This document shows positions 1-8,435 of a DNA stretch of 64,000 nt, in pieces (position 1 is the first letter of the stretch; each line of letters starts with the position of its first letter). The stretch is taken from assembly GCA_000785145.2 (NCBI GenBank), contig JSZA02000007.1, forward strand, positions 1-64,000, written 5' to 3'. The position numbers and the translations under genes are program-made. The DNA is from Candidatus Thiomargarita nelsonii (lineage in GTDB: Bacteria; Pseudomonadota; Gammaproteobacteria; Beggiatoales; Beggiatoaceae). The notes under the pieces were generated by a model. That model searched no databases and had not been told where the DNA came from. It saw only the letters and a program-made list of their open reading frames with translations.

Positions 1-626
1 TTATAGTGTTGATTGGCTCCGTTTTCTTTGATGTGGATGTTATTCCAATCAAATTTGGAAGGCTCAAGTTTGAGAAATTGGAAAACACGCTCGTACTGTT
101 GCAGAGAATCGCGTGACAGTTCTTCCAAAAATATAATCAAAAAAGCATCCTCTGGGAAGTATTGTTTATAGGCTTCCAGTTGATAAGAATAACAATAAGT
201 CTTTACTATGCGCTCTATCGCTGGCTCATGTTCAAAAAAATAGTTAATACCGCGCATAGCGATAGGTTCACCTATCCGAGCCCTCATTCGCCAAGCGGAA
301 ATAAATGTTTCATACGGTTCTCTAACCATATATATTAATTTAATTTTTGGATTAAATTGATGAATACGTATAGCCGTTTCTGGAAATGCAATCTTGTCAG
401 AATAATGTGGTGTACATTCGCCTACAACTAACTCATTATTGTAATGCGTAAAAGCCTCTTTATAGCATTCCCAACCTTTTGAGTACTTATTGTCGTCATG
501 AAAAAATCGCACTTCTTTTGGACGACTAAAACAACAATCTGGATGTTCTGCCAAGACTCTTGACAGTGTGGTTGTTCCGCATTTGGCAGCGCCAATAATG
601 ATGAAATTTGGTTTTTTAATTTCCAT
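1..626 (-). CDS. Sulfotransferase family protein, 3' end outside the window
   Basis: The minus-strand frame opens with ATG at 626 and runs without a stop to base 1, giving about 208 residues of an incomplete protein. The start reads MEIKKPNFIIIGAAKCGTTT, which holds the P-loop-like PAPS 5'-phosphosulfate-binding motif of sulfotransferases (GAAKCGTTTL). Further on MVREPYETFISAW matches the 3'-phosphate-binding region. By family knowledge it would move sulfate from PAPS onto a hydroxyl group, here plausibly a sugar of the polysaccharide made by the neighbouring genes. The next gene upstream starts 18 bases away, so it looks like the downstream end of an operon. The sugar acceptor is an inference. 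Confidence 0.85.
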   Translation of the reverse strand, partial: MEIKKPNFIIIGAAKCGTTTLSRVLAEHPDCCFSRPKEVRFFHDDNKYSKGWECYKEAFTHYNNELVVGECTPHYSDKIAFPETAIRIHQFNPKIKLIYMVREPYETFISAWRMRARIGEPIAMRGINYFFEHEPAIERIVKTYCYSYQLEAYKQYFPEDAFLIIFLEELSRDSLQQYERVFQFLKLEPSKFDWNNIHIKENGANQHY

Positions 627-643
627 TTTTATGAAAAAAAACT

Positions 644-1522
644 TTAAAATTGTTTAGAACGCAAAAAAATCCATTCCATAGCCGCTGGTCTATTTTCCGA
701 TAAAATATATTTCTTTGTGACTAAATTCAAATCGTGTAGCTCTTCATAGTCATAAATTTTGACCTTTTTTATATCATCAACACTTTCAATAAAGCTTTGC
801 TCGTGTGTGGACTTAAATAAATCTGAAATATAAGTGGATATATTGATATCCACAAAATCATGTAATTCTATCAGCAAATCACAAGCTTTTAGATTTTCCA
901 TCACTTCAGGCTTAAATAATTCCATCTCACATCCTTCGCAGTCACATATTATTAATCCCCGTTCTTTGAACGGAAAAACGCGGAGTGTCTCAGTTGAACA
1001 ATTCTCTTTTATATCACATCTAACACCATTTAAACTGGCCATTTTCTGGCATAAATCTCTCGCTTTCTGATTAATGTCAAAAGCATAAATCCTGGCTTCG
1101 GGTATCCTTAATGCCAGTCCAACTGCATAATAACCTTCTGCACACCCAATATCTATTATTTCAGTATACCCTGTTTGACAAATACGCTCTATAAGAGGCT
1201 GAAGTTCTTTTTCATAGCTACCTAATAATTTAGGTAAAAGTGTGCTGCCAACTGATGACAATTCAGGATACTTCATGCCTTTGAATGGCCCATGCCTGAC
1301 CTCCATTTGATTGCTGATCAAATCACCTGCTTTAGTATCAACTTTATATAACTCAGCTTTATATAACTCAGGATTTGCAGTCTGTTTTCTTTCATCTTCA
1401 ATTTGGTTTCTTTGCCACACTAGATAATTAACACTCCGAACAAGAGTGGATTCAAGTAACAGCCAACGACTGTCCCCTTTCAAAAAGGCAATTATAATAT
1501 TCTTTATAAATTTCTTCATCAT
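644..1522 (-). CDS. FkbM-like SAM-dependent methyltransferase
   Basis: This 292-residue protein has a class I methyltransferase core. Motif I is IIDIGCAEGYYAVGLAL at about residues 122-138, and an acidic residue follows strand 2 (YAFDIN). A later LIICDCEGCEMELF segment resembles the DxEGxE motif of FkbM methyltransferases. The N-terminal 70 residues are basic and polar with no clear membrane segment. It lies between the sulfotransferase and a GT-D-like gene on the same strand with short gaps, so O-methylation of a sugar of the exopolysaccharide is the likely role. The substrate cannot be read from the sequence. Confidence 0.75.
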   Translation of the reverse strand: MMKKFIKNIIIAFLKGDSRWLLLESTLVRSVNYLVWQRNQIEDERKQTANPELYKAELYKVDTKAGDLISNQMEVRHGPFKGMKYPELSSVGSTLLPKLLGSYEKELQPLIERICQTGYTEIIDIGCAEGYYAVGLALRIPEARIYAFDINQKARDLCQKMASLNGVRCDIKENCSTETLRVFPFKERGLIICDCEGCEMELFKPEVMENLKACDLLIELHDFVDINISTYISDLFKSTHEQSFIESVDDIKKVKIYDYEELHDLNLVTKKYILSENRPAAMEWIFLRSKQF

Positions 1523-1551
1523 GGTTTGTAATATCTGCGTGCTAATGATAA

Positions 1552-2799
1552 TTAATTGACAATAAGGTTTTTAAGATAGTTTCTTAAGTTTCTTAATTTT
1601 CGATAAAGGAGATAATAGTGAAAACCCGGCAAAAGTTTTTTTTCTGCACACCATTCTAAGAATGAATGCCTCTGTATTTTACATTCCTTGTTTTTTTTTA
1701 ACAGGGAGCGATATTTTTTATTATAACAAGCTCGGCTTGTTTTAAAAGCACTCATGTTTTGCGATGAGGGCTCATAGTTTTCACGCAGCATACTGTCTGA
1801 GGTATATGTCCAACCGCTTTCTTTCTTCTGAAGTTCAAGCAAAAGTTGGGTGTGCGCCTTTGCCAATATAACATGGGCTGGCATATTAGGAAACGCTTTT
1901 TCCAGTGCGTCCATATAAATTGAGAACGGCACACGGAAAAGAAATGGGTTATGGGTAGATCGACAGGCGCGGTTGCCGTCTGAGCCGCTATATGTCAGGG
2001 CTCTTAGGCATCCTCCAAAATCGATAGCACGGATCCCAAGTTCACAGGCAAGTTCATAGCACAGAATTTTAGCGCCCCCCCCAAGGGAGAGAAACAGAGT
2101 ATCAATACGATTTTTTTCTATGTCTTCGCTGAGTTCTTTTTTTATTAAGTCTAGGTCACGAACAAGGTTTTCGCCATTATTTCTAACTTGATGACATTTC
2201 AAGAAAACATTCTCAGGCCAATAGCCTTGAGCGATAGTGCGGTATTTTGCATTCTGTAATAGGTTATTTAATATAGCGGCTTCTGCTCCGGCGATAAGGA
2301 TACGTTTACCGGAAATGAAACGGCTAAATTCGTATTCCATCCAAGTAAGAATGATTTGCGAGCTTCGTTCCCCATTGTTAGCGTAGCCTCCTACTTTACG
2401 CTGAAGTTTTAGTTTTGGCAGTAACATTGCGTTAAACCAATACATTTCGTGAAAATCTACATAATCCGCTTGCTCAAAAGCTCGCCACATTCGTCCAATA
2501 TCTTGAGTACCAATGCCTGGTGTGCCAAATGAAAGAGTACCAGAGACAAGAGTCCCTCCTGTCTCACCGCTTTCTAAATTACCCTGATGGTTTTGATAGG
2601 CTAATAGATAACCTAAATCCATATCTCCAAGCCGCAAAAAAGAAAAACGCTTATTTTGTTCCATTATCTCGGTCAATTGTCTGCAAGCGGCACGTCTTTC
2701 AGCTTTCCAAGCAATCGGTTTTGCTTTAATGGACCGCTTGAGATCGGCTGGTACTGCTCGAATGAGATTGTGGTGGTATTCTAAGGGTGATATTAACAT
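1552..2799 (-). CDS. Putative glycosyltransferase of the GT-D (DUF1792-like) type
   Basis: The 415-residue product carries FSFLRLGDMDLGYL near residue 53, resembling the RxGDGE-type motif of GT-D fold glycosyltransferases. It also has a Rossmann-like segment (KRILIAGAEAAIL) and DTLFLSLGGGAKILCYELA, which fits a nucleotide-sugar fold. The C-terminal 80 residues are basic and may contact membrane or acceptor. No signal peptide is visible. It sits in the minus-strand operon 15 bases downstream of the ABC exporter gene, so transfer of a sugar to the lipid-linked repeat unit is a reasonable guess. The motif match is imperfect (GDMD rather than GDGE), so the family call is tentative. Confidence 0.45.
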   Translation of the reverse strand: MLISPLEYHHNLIRAVPADLKRSIKAKPIAWKAERRAACRQLTEIMEQNKRFSFLRLGDMDLGYLLAYQNHQGNLESGETGGTLVSGTLSFGTPGIGTQDIGRMWRAFEQADYVDFHEMYWFNAMLLPKLKLQRKVGGYANNGERSSQIILTWMEYEFSRFISGKRILIAGAEAAILNNLLQNAKYRTIAQGYWPENVFLKCHQVRNNGENLVRDLDLIKKELSEDIEKNRIDTLFLSLGGGAKILCYELACELGIRAIDFGGCLRALTYSGSDGNRACRSTHNPFLFRVPFSIYMDALEKAFPNMPAHVILAKAHTQLLLELQKKESGWTYTSDSMLRENYEPSSQNMSAFKTSRACYNKKYRSLLKKNKECKIQRHSFLEWCAEKKLLPGFHYYLLYRKLRNLRNYLKNLIVN

Positions 2800-2814
2800 T
2801 GTCTATATTTACAC

Positions 2815-4620
2815 TTAACTTTTTGATTTCTGCAAAGCTAATTCTCTGAAGGTGCTATTATCTCTGATCAATTCGTCATATTGACCTTCAGCAACCAAAT
2901 GCCCCTGTTCCAAAACAAAAATGCGGTCACATTGCCTGATGGTTGAGAGCCGGTGTGCAACCATGATCACCGTCATATCTGAGGGTAGCTGTGCCACAGC
3001 ATCCATCAGTGCTTTTTCTGTCGCTGAGTCCAAGGCACTTGTCGCTTCATCAAATACAAGCACCTGGGGTTTGCGGTACAGCGCACGGGCAAGGGCTATT
3101 CTTTGGCGTTGTCCACCACTGAGTCGTGCTCCGTGTTCACCTATTATGGTTTCATAGCCATTAGGAAGCTGGGTTTCAATAAATGAATGTATTTGTGCAA
3201 TCTTCGCTGCCTGCCTCACCTCATCAATTTGAGCATCAGAAACACCTAATGCAATGTTCCGGCGTACTGTATCGTCAGTGAGAAAAATATCCTGGGGCAC
3301 ATAGCCAATCATTTTTCGCCAGCCTGAAATGTTGGCGTTTGTCAAAATCTCATCATCTATTGTGATTTTACCCGATGCCGGTTGGTGTAGTCCCAGGAGC
3401 AGATCAATGAGCGTGGTTTTGCCGGAACCCGATGAGCCCACGATACCAACATGGTTGCCTTTTGCGATTTTCAGAGAAACCGCATCTAAGGCAATTATCT
3501 CTCTCTGTGAATAAGAAAATGATACCTTTTCAAATGAAATTGTTGAACTCAATTTGAGCAATTCTGTCGAAGATTCCGCCGGCTGGCGACTAGAATGCAA
3601 GTCTTCACGCAAGCTGTCAATCGTAAACGCACGGCTTTGAATGCTTGTGATTTGTGAGTATATCAAGCTAAGCGAGGGCAAAATGCGGTAACCTGCCAGC
3701 GCAAATAATCCCAGCAGTGGCAGCACTTCTGTCAGATTACCTTCACTTGAATCCAAAAACAATACGATCCCCACCACCCCCGAAAATGCTAGAGATTCCA
3801 GCAAATAGCGTGGCAGATTATTGATCAAAACCAGGATAGAGTCCAATTTTGCATTTTTAAAGTAAGCCTGTTGAAAACGATTAATAAAAAATGCTTGGCA
3901 CTCATGAACCATGATCTGTTTGATCCCCATCATAAGCTGTAATGCAGAATTGTAGCGTTCTTTTGTGATCTGATTTCTTTCTTGACTGGAGCGTGATAGG
4001 TAAACACGAAACACGCCTAGCAATATTGCCATCAGGGATGCGAAACCTAATACCGCGACTAAGGTTGGTCCAGGGGCGACAAAAAGCAATAGCAGCACGA
4101 TTAAGAAAACATTGATAATACGAGACATCGTTTCCAAGCTGGGTAAGAGTACCCCAATCATAAACAGAGTGACATCGTTATGCAGTTTTTTCATCAACGT
4201 TGCTGAGTTTGTTAGCAAATGGAATTCGTAGGGAGAGTAAGCATAATTGCGTAACAATTGAACTGCAATGCGTTGAGCCGTAAAGTGAGCATAACGCGCC
4301 CTTTGGTAGTCGGCGAGCAAATTAACGACACCTGAGCCCAAAAGAAGAATTAATGTGGCAATTCCAGTATATAAAATAAGGTTTCCTTCGTTAAGAAAGG
4401 GCATCATTTCTTGAATTCGTTGCGCCAGTTGAGATTTCAATGCTTGTTCGGGATTAGCCGCCAGTGCCAGAAATGGCAGAATAGAGAAAATGCCCATCAC
4501 TTGGATCACGCCTTGAACTAAGAGCAGTGCCCCAACAAACACTAAGTTACGCTTTCCAAAGGGTATGACAATCCCTAATATTTTTTTGAGGACCGTGATG
4601 CCTCGTTTAATTGTTTTCAT
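2815..4620 (-). CDS. ABC exporter, fused permease and ATPase (MsbA/PglK-like)
   Basis: This 601-residue half-transporter has about six N-terminal membrane helices and a C-terminal ATPase. The ATPase shows Walker A (GSSGSGKTT, near residue 395), the signature LSGGQRQR (near 500), Walker B with D-loop (LVFDEATSALD) and the H-loop (AHRLST). I chose ATG 4620 rather than an upstream TTG at 4641 because ATG 4620 overlaps the stop of the preceding epimerase gene in an ATGA, implying translational coupling. The family exports lipids, lipid-linked oligosaccharides or peptides as dimers across the inner membrane. In this locus a lipid-linked glycan is the likely cargo; a separate Wzx flippase lies at 46.5-47.8 kb, so there may be two export routes. 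Confidence 0.9.
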   Translation of the reverse strand: MKTIKRGITVLKKILGIVIPFGKRNLVFVGALLLVQGVIQVMGIFSILPFLALAANPEQALKSQLAQRIQEMMPFLNEGNLILYTGIATLILLLGSGVVNLLADYQRARYAHFTAQRIAVQLLRNYAYSPYEFHLLTNSATLMKKLHNDVTLFMIGVLLPSLETMSRIINVFLIVLLLLFVAPGPTLVAVLGFASLMAILLGVFRVYLSRSSQERNQITKERYNSALQLMMGIKQIMVHECQAFFINRFQQAYFKNAKLDSILVLINNLPRYLLESLAFSGVVGIVLFLDSSEGNLTEVLPLLGLFALAGYRILPSLSLIYSQITSIQSRAFTIDSLREDLHSSRQPAESSTELLKLSSTISFEKVSFSYSQREIIALDAVSLKIAKGNHVGIVGSSGSGKTTLIDLLLGLHQPASGKITIDDEILTNANISGWRKMIGYVPQDIFLTDDTVRRNIALGVSDAQIDEVRQAAKIAQIHSFIETQLPNGYETIIGEHGARLSGGQRQRIALARALYRKPQVLVFDEATSALDSATEKALMDAVAQLPSDMTVIMVAHRLSTIRQCDRIFVLEQGHLVAEGQYDELIRDNSTFRELALQKSKS

Positions 4621-5672
4621 TTCTGTGATATTGAGAGCCAATCTGGATGAGAGTCTGCAAAGTTGGCGATTTCAGTTAAAATTTCCTTTATAGGTGTTTT
4701 GGGTTGCCAATTCCAAGTCTTAGATGCCAGCGTGTGATCAAGGACCATCCATGGTATATCAAAAGGACGTTCTTCAGTGGTTTTATCAATCTTGTTTGGT
4801 CCAAAACGAGATTCACACCATTCTGATAGTTGCCGCAATGACATGCTATTTTCGCCGCTTAGATTGACAATTCTGGGTGGGCAATGCAAGGGTTCTGAAA
4901 ATTGCTTTTGTAGAAGCGAGACGATATCCCTTGGGTGGAGGCAATCTCGTACTTGATAACCCTGTCCACCGAATCCGATGTATTTGAGCGGGCGTTTTTC
5001 TCGAAAACTATGAATCCAGTAGGCAAAAATCCCCTGAGTCGGATGACCAAACTGGCTCGCGCCTGCTAGGACGCCGCAGCGGTTAATCCATACAGGGAAA
5101 TCAAAGGTGTATCCATACTCAAGCGCTAAGTGCTCAGAGGTTAGTTTGGTGCTGCCATACAGTGAGACTGGTGGCAGTGTTGAGTAGTTTTCGGTAACGC
5201 CTTTGGCTGTTATTCCAGTCGGGGTATTTTGGTCAATCAGGGGTTGAAAAGCCCCATTTTTTTTAATGACATTAAGATGACTCAAGCCTTTAATTGAGTA
5301 AACGCGGCTAGTGGATAAGAGGATAAATCCAGCCTGGTGCCGCTTGCAATATTCCAGAATGTTCACTGTACCTTGCAAATTGTGTTCAATCAATTGCCGA
5401 CTGCTGGTTTTGCCATCTATCCCTGCCAATACACTCGGATTAGCGGCGGCATCGATCAACCAATCCGCCTTTGGCAAGGTATCTACGTCACTGGCATTGC
5501 GTATATCTCCATATATGATCTGAATATCGAGCTTTTGTAGTGGTTCTTTGTTCAGCCAACTGCCCGCACGACAAAAGTTGTCAATTCCAATGATTTCATT
5601 ATTATCGTCTATAAGGGCTTTTGCTAGGCTAGAACCAACAAAGCCACAGATACCGGTGATTATTATTTTCAT
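4617..5672 (-). CDS. SDR-family NAD-dependent nucleotide-sugar epimerase/dehydratase
   Basis: The 351-residue protein begins with the dinucleotide-binding motif MKIIITGICGFVGSSLA (GxxGxxG) and an acidic residue after strand 2 (GIDNF). It has the YxxxK catalytic pair in LYGSTKLTSEHLALEYG, preceded by the LLSTSRVY strand. It belongs to the extended SDR sugar-nucleotide enzymes; the QVRDCLHPRDI stretch near residue 240 is also found in CDP-paratose epimerase-like members. It probably supplies a modified nucleotide sugar for the polysaccharide. It is translationally coupled (ATGA) to the ABC exporter downstream. The exact sugar is unknown. Confidence 0.8.
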   Translation of the reverse strand: MKIIITGICGFVGSSLAKALIDDNNEIIGIDNFCRAGSWLNKEPLQKLDIQIIYGDIRNASDVDTLPKADWLIDAAANPSVLAGIDGKTSSRQLIEHNLQGTVNILEYCKRHQAGFILLSTSRVYSIKGLSHLNVIKKNGAFQPLIDQNTPTGITAKGVTENYSTLPPVSLYGSTKLTSEHLALEYGYTFDFPVWINRCGVLAGASQFGHPTQGIFAYWIHSFREKRPLKYIGFGGQGYQVRDCLHPRDIVSLLQKQFSEPLHCPPRIVNLSGENSMSLRQLSEWCESRFGPNKIDKTTEERPFDIPWMVLDHTLASKTWNWQPKTPIKEILTEIANFADSHPDWLSISQK

Positions 5673-5686
5673 TTCTTTTCTAAGCT

Positions 5687-5992
5687 TCAGAGACGAATGC
5701 CTGTTTCCCTTGCCATTCGCTCAATTAATTTCTGTTCCTCAGATTGAGCAGCCGCAATAATAATATCAATTCGTTGTTCCCCCAACCGCAATTGCAATTT
5801 AGCCCATAATTGTGAATTCTTTTGCACCCGAGTCCTTGGATCGGGCAAATCCGCTTCTATAAATAAGTCGATATCGCCACCACGTTTGCTATCATCCACT
5901 CTGGAACCGAACAGCCAGGCACTCGCATCTTCTCCCATCACTTCACGGACAGAAGATTTAATGATCTGTATTTCTTGCTGAGTTAGGCGCAT
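5687..5992 (-). CDS. Minimal nucleotidyltransferase, MntA-like antitoxin
   Basis: This 101-residue protein has the polymerase-beta-type motif of minimal nucleotidyltransferases: WLFGSRVDDSKRGGDIDLFI, a GSx9DxD arrangement with both catalytic aspartates kept. In HEPN/MNT pairs the MNT protein neutralises the HEPN RNase, in studied cases by adding AMP groups near its active site. The gene overlaps the 3' end of the HEPN gene by 10 nt on the same strand, the usual toxin-first arrangement. The pair sits between two epimerase genes of the polysaccharide operon and looks inserted there. Confidence 0.85.
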   Translation of the reverse strand: MRLTQQEIQIIKSSVREVMGEDASAWLFGSRVDDSKRGGDIDLFIEADLPDPRTRVQKNSQLWAKLQLRLGEQRIDIIIAAAQSEEQKLIERMARETGIRL

Positions 5993-6495
5993 AAATCAGG
6001 TGTCTCTAAAATATCTGTGCTAAGAGTGAGCAAGTTGTCATTAACGTACATTTTGACTTGCATAAATATATCATACAGTTTCTTAGTATTTTCATAAACC
6101 ATATTGATATTCAACGCATTGGCTTCGCTCTCATCGAGGTACTCATGTGAGAGATCGTTTCTCAGCTTTCTTAAAAAGAGCCATTCTTCTTTATTTTGAA
6201 GAGCACCCAACTGCTCAAGTCTATTGAGTAAATCAATAAATGGCTTATTTTTAACCTCTTCTTCTAAATAGATTAACACGCCCCTAAACAATCTCTCACC
6301 CATGGCATCTTGGAGTTTTGAAAATCTAAAGATGAACTGATCAATGTTCTCTATTTGTTCATCGGTTAAATGATCATATTTTGTGGCATCAAGCGGCATA
6401 AATTTTGCCATTTTGTGGTAAGCGTATAATATCCTCTTGATGTGTTTATTGCACTCTTCCAAGGCTTGAAGTAATTTAAGTTTCTTAATATTCAT
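5983..6495 (-). CDS. HEPN-domain protein, HepT-like toxin of an MNT/HEPN pair
   Basis: The product is about 170 residues, mostly helical, with the HEPN RNase motif Rx4H visible as LRNDLSHEY near residue 127. Known HepT proteins are RNases controlled by the adjacent MntA. I chose ATG 6495 because GGAA lies about 8 nt before it; an upstream in-frame ATG at 6513 is possible. The gene overlaps the 3' end of the epimerase gene (stop at 6485) and its own 3' end overlaps the nucleotidyltransferase gene, so all three are probably co-transcribed. The protein is longer than the roughly 130-140 residues common for HepT, so it may be a divergent subfamily. Confidence 0.7.
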   Translation of the reverse strand: MNIKKLKLLQALEECNKHIKRILYAYHKMAKFMPLDATKYDHLTDEQIENIDQFIFRFSKLQDAMGERLFRGVLIYLEEEVKNKPFIDLLNRLEQLGALQNKEEWLFLRKLRNDLSHEYLDESEANALNINMVYENTKKLYDIFMQVKMYVNDNLLTLSTDILETPDLCA

Positions 6496-7540
6496 TTCTT
6501 GTTTTCCAAGCATCCACTATCTGTCTGAGGGTTTCCTCAAGGCTGATAGTAATGTCCCAATTGGGGTAGTGCTGACGCATTTTTCGCAAGTCACTGTAGT
6601 AGCAAATATGATCTCCGATCCGATTTTGTTCGAGGTAGCTGTAAACCTGGGGTTGACCCGAAAATTTTTCGACAATTTTAAAGGCTTCGAGAATGGAACA
6701 AGAATTGCCCTTGCCTCCTCCAATGTTATACACCTCGGCAATTCGCGGGGCTGCAATAAAGGCATCAATAAAGCGGGCTACATCAAGACTATGGATGTTA
6801 TCACGCACCTGCTTACCTTTGTATCCAAATATTTTGTATTCACGCCCTTCGATGTTACATTTAACCAGATAGCTCAGAAAACCATGAAGTTCAACGCCAC
6901 TGTGATTGGGACCCGTTAGGCATCCGCCGCGCAAACAGCAGGTGGGCATATTAAAGTAGCGTCCGTATTCTTGGACCATCACATCAGCGGCTACTTTAGA
7001 GGCACCAAATAAAGAGTGTTTGGACTGGTCAATGGAGAAAGTTTCAGCTATCCCTTCTGCGTATGCTGGATCATCGTATTCCCAGCGGGTTTCCAATTCT
7101 TTGAGTGCGATCCGGTTAGGCGCATCTCCGTACACTTTGTTTGTGGACATCTGCACAAAAGGAGATTCTGGGCAAGATTGTCTGGCGGCTTCTAATAAAT
7201 TGAGTGTGCCTACGGCATTGGTATCAAAATCATCGAACGGAATCGCAGCGGCTCGGTCATGCGACGGCTGGGCTGCCGAATGCAGGATGGCATCTGGACG
7301 AATTTGTGCGAGCAGTTTTAGAACGGCGTCACGATCTCTAATATCCAGTTCGTGATGCTTAAAAGCCTTGAGTGAGGATTCTAATCTTTTCTGATTCCAG
7401 CGGGTATCTCCAGGCGGTCCAAAAAATACCGCACGCTGGTTGTTGTCCACGCCGTGGATATCCCATCCTTTTTGGCTGAAGTAAACACATACTTCAGAGC
7501 CGATGAGCCCCGATGATCCTGTCACTAATAGTTTTTTCAT
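6485..7540 (-). CDS. NAD-dependent epimerase/dehydratase, CDP-paratose 2-epimerase-like
   Basis: This 351-residue extended SDR enzyme starts with [20 protein letters not shown] (GxxGxxG). It keeps MSTNKVYGD, the catalytic-strand motif typical of CDP-tyvelose/paratose 2-epimerase relatives, then [16 protein letters not shown] with a Ser/Lys pair. Where a typical family member has Tyr in YxxxK this sequence reads F-G-A-S-K, so the usual catalytic tyrosine appears to be phenylalanine. [16 protein letters not shown] also resembles the CDP-paratose epimerase family. A nucleotide-sugar role in the polysaccharide locus is likely, but the substrate and the effect of the Tyr-to-Phe change are unknown. 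Confidence 0.75.
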   Translation of the reverse strand: MKKLLVTGSSGLIGSEVCVYFSQKGWDIHGVDNNQRAVFFGPPGDTRWNQKRLESSLKAFKHHELDIRDRDAVLKLLAQIRPDAILHSAAQPSHDRAAAIPFDDFDTNAVGTLNLLEAARQSCPESPFVQMSTNKVYGDAPNRIALKELETRWEYDDPAYAEGIAETFSIDQSKHSLFGASKVAADVMVQEYGRYFNMPTCCLRGGCLTGPNHSGVELHGFLSYLVKCNIEGREYKIFGYKGKQVRDNIHSLDVARFIDAFIAAPRIAEVYNIGGGKGNSCSILEAFKIVEKFSGQPQVYSYLEQNRIGDHICYYSDLRKMRQHYPNWDITISLEETLRQIVDAWKTRNEY

Positions 7541-7555
7541 ATACCGTAGCCATCT

Positions 7556-7586
7556 AAAAATCCTATTTCTTAAAGAAATAGGATTT
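7556..7586. repeat. Dispersed hairpin, 'CCTATTTCTT' family, copy 1
   Basis: An inverted repeat AATCCTATTTCTT / AAGAAATAGGATT with a 2-nt loop lies between the decarboxylase and epimerase genes. Near-identical copies occur at 13924 and 17698. On the minus strand it is followed by a short T run, so it could also act as a weak terminator. Confidence 0.8.
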
Positions 7587-7590
7587 CGTT

Positions 7591-7667
7591 GTTTCGGGAA
7601 TGAGGGACGATTTCCCGAAACTCAGTCACCACAACGGTTTCGGGAAATCGTCCCTCATTCCCGAAAC
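7591..7667. repeat. Dispersed 'GTTTCGGGAA' inverted-repeat element, copy 1
   Basis: Two 31-bp arms, each beginning GTTTCGGGAA and ending CCCGAAAC, are exact reverse complements of one another and are separated by 15 bp (TCAGTCACCACAACG). A related element with the same spacer sequence lies at 20476-20558. It is non-coding and lies between two operon genes. Confidence 0.85.
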
Positions 7668-7704
7668 ATCTATTCGGATTTTTTAAATTGCGTTTCAATT
7701 TTAA

Positions 7705-8199
7705 TTATTGGATAAGCGATTCAAAATAAGGGATAGTTTTTTTCAGTCCCTCTTCCAAAGCCACTGTCGGCTGCCATTGCAGTGCTTTTTGTGCCAGTGT
7801 AATATCAGGACAGCGTTGCATAGGATCATCACTCGGCAATGGTCTGTATTCTAATGATGAACGAGAATTTGTTAAGTCAATAATTTTTTCAGCGAGTTCT
7901 TTAATGGTAAATTCGCCCGGGTTGCCTAGATTGACAGGACCTGTCAAATCATCATCACTATTCATGAGGCGGATGAAACCTTCAATCAAATCATCTACAT
8001 AGCAAAATGAGCGCGTTTGTGAGCCATCACCATAAATAGTGATAGCTTGGTTTTGTAATGCTTGAACAATGAAATTAGAGACCACTCGTCCATCATTCGG
8101 GTGCATATTGGGTCCATAAGTATTAAAAATACGAGCCACTTTAATGCGTAGCTTATGCTGACGGCGATAGTCGAAAAACAGGGTTTCTGCACACCGTTT
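7705..8199 (-). CDS. UDP-glucuronate decarboxylase, exon 2 (C-terminal half)
   Basis: This is the 3' exon of a gene split by a group II intron. It starts at AAA CGG (Lys-Arg) directly after the intron end TTTAAC and continues [17 protein letters not shown], the known continuation of the CYDEGKR motif of UDP-glucuronic acid decarboxylases. It covers the C-terminal substrate-binding half, including [11 protein letters not shown] and [17 protein letters not shown]. Joined to exon 1 (10976-11422) the frame is exact and gives a 313-residue protein, a normal size for bacterial UXS. The enzyme would convert UDP-glucuronate to UDP-xylose for the polysaccharide. An ATG at 8221-8223 lies inside the intron and is not the real start. 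Confidence 0.9.
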   Translation of the reverse strand, partial: KRCAETLFFDYRRQHKLRIKVARIFNTYGPNMHPNDGRVVSNFIVQALQNQAITIYGDGSQTRSFCYVDDLIEGFIRLMNSDDDLTGPVNLGNPGEFTIKELAEKIIDLTNSRSSLEYRPLPSDDPMQRCPDITLAQKALQWQPTVALEEGLKKTIPYFESLIQ

Positions 8200-8274
8200 G
8201 TTAAACTTGGCCATGCAGGTCACTTCTTTTACCTAAATCGCAACCTTGGATTTCACCCCACACGACCAGTCTTC

Positions 8275-8310
8275 AAAACCGTGCTTGAGATTTTCAAACT
8301 CACACGGCTC
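8275..8310 (-). ncRNA. Group II intron domain V
   Basis: This 36-nt hairpin pairs GAGCCGTG with CACGGTTT around a GAAA-containing loop, the catalytic domain V of group II introns. The rplE-proximal intron has a close match at 63044-63078. Confidence 0.85.
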
Positions 8311-8435
8311 CTCGGATTCATGTCTCCAGACATGAGCATCTTTTTCAATCAGTCAGATGCTATAACTTGAGTCTTGCTCGAAGTCATGGGCTCGTTAGAA
8401 CATTATTACCCATGCCTTTACTACTACAACCCCCA

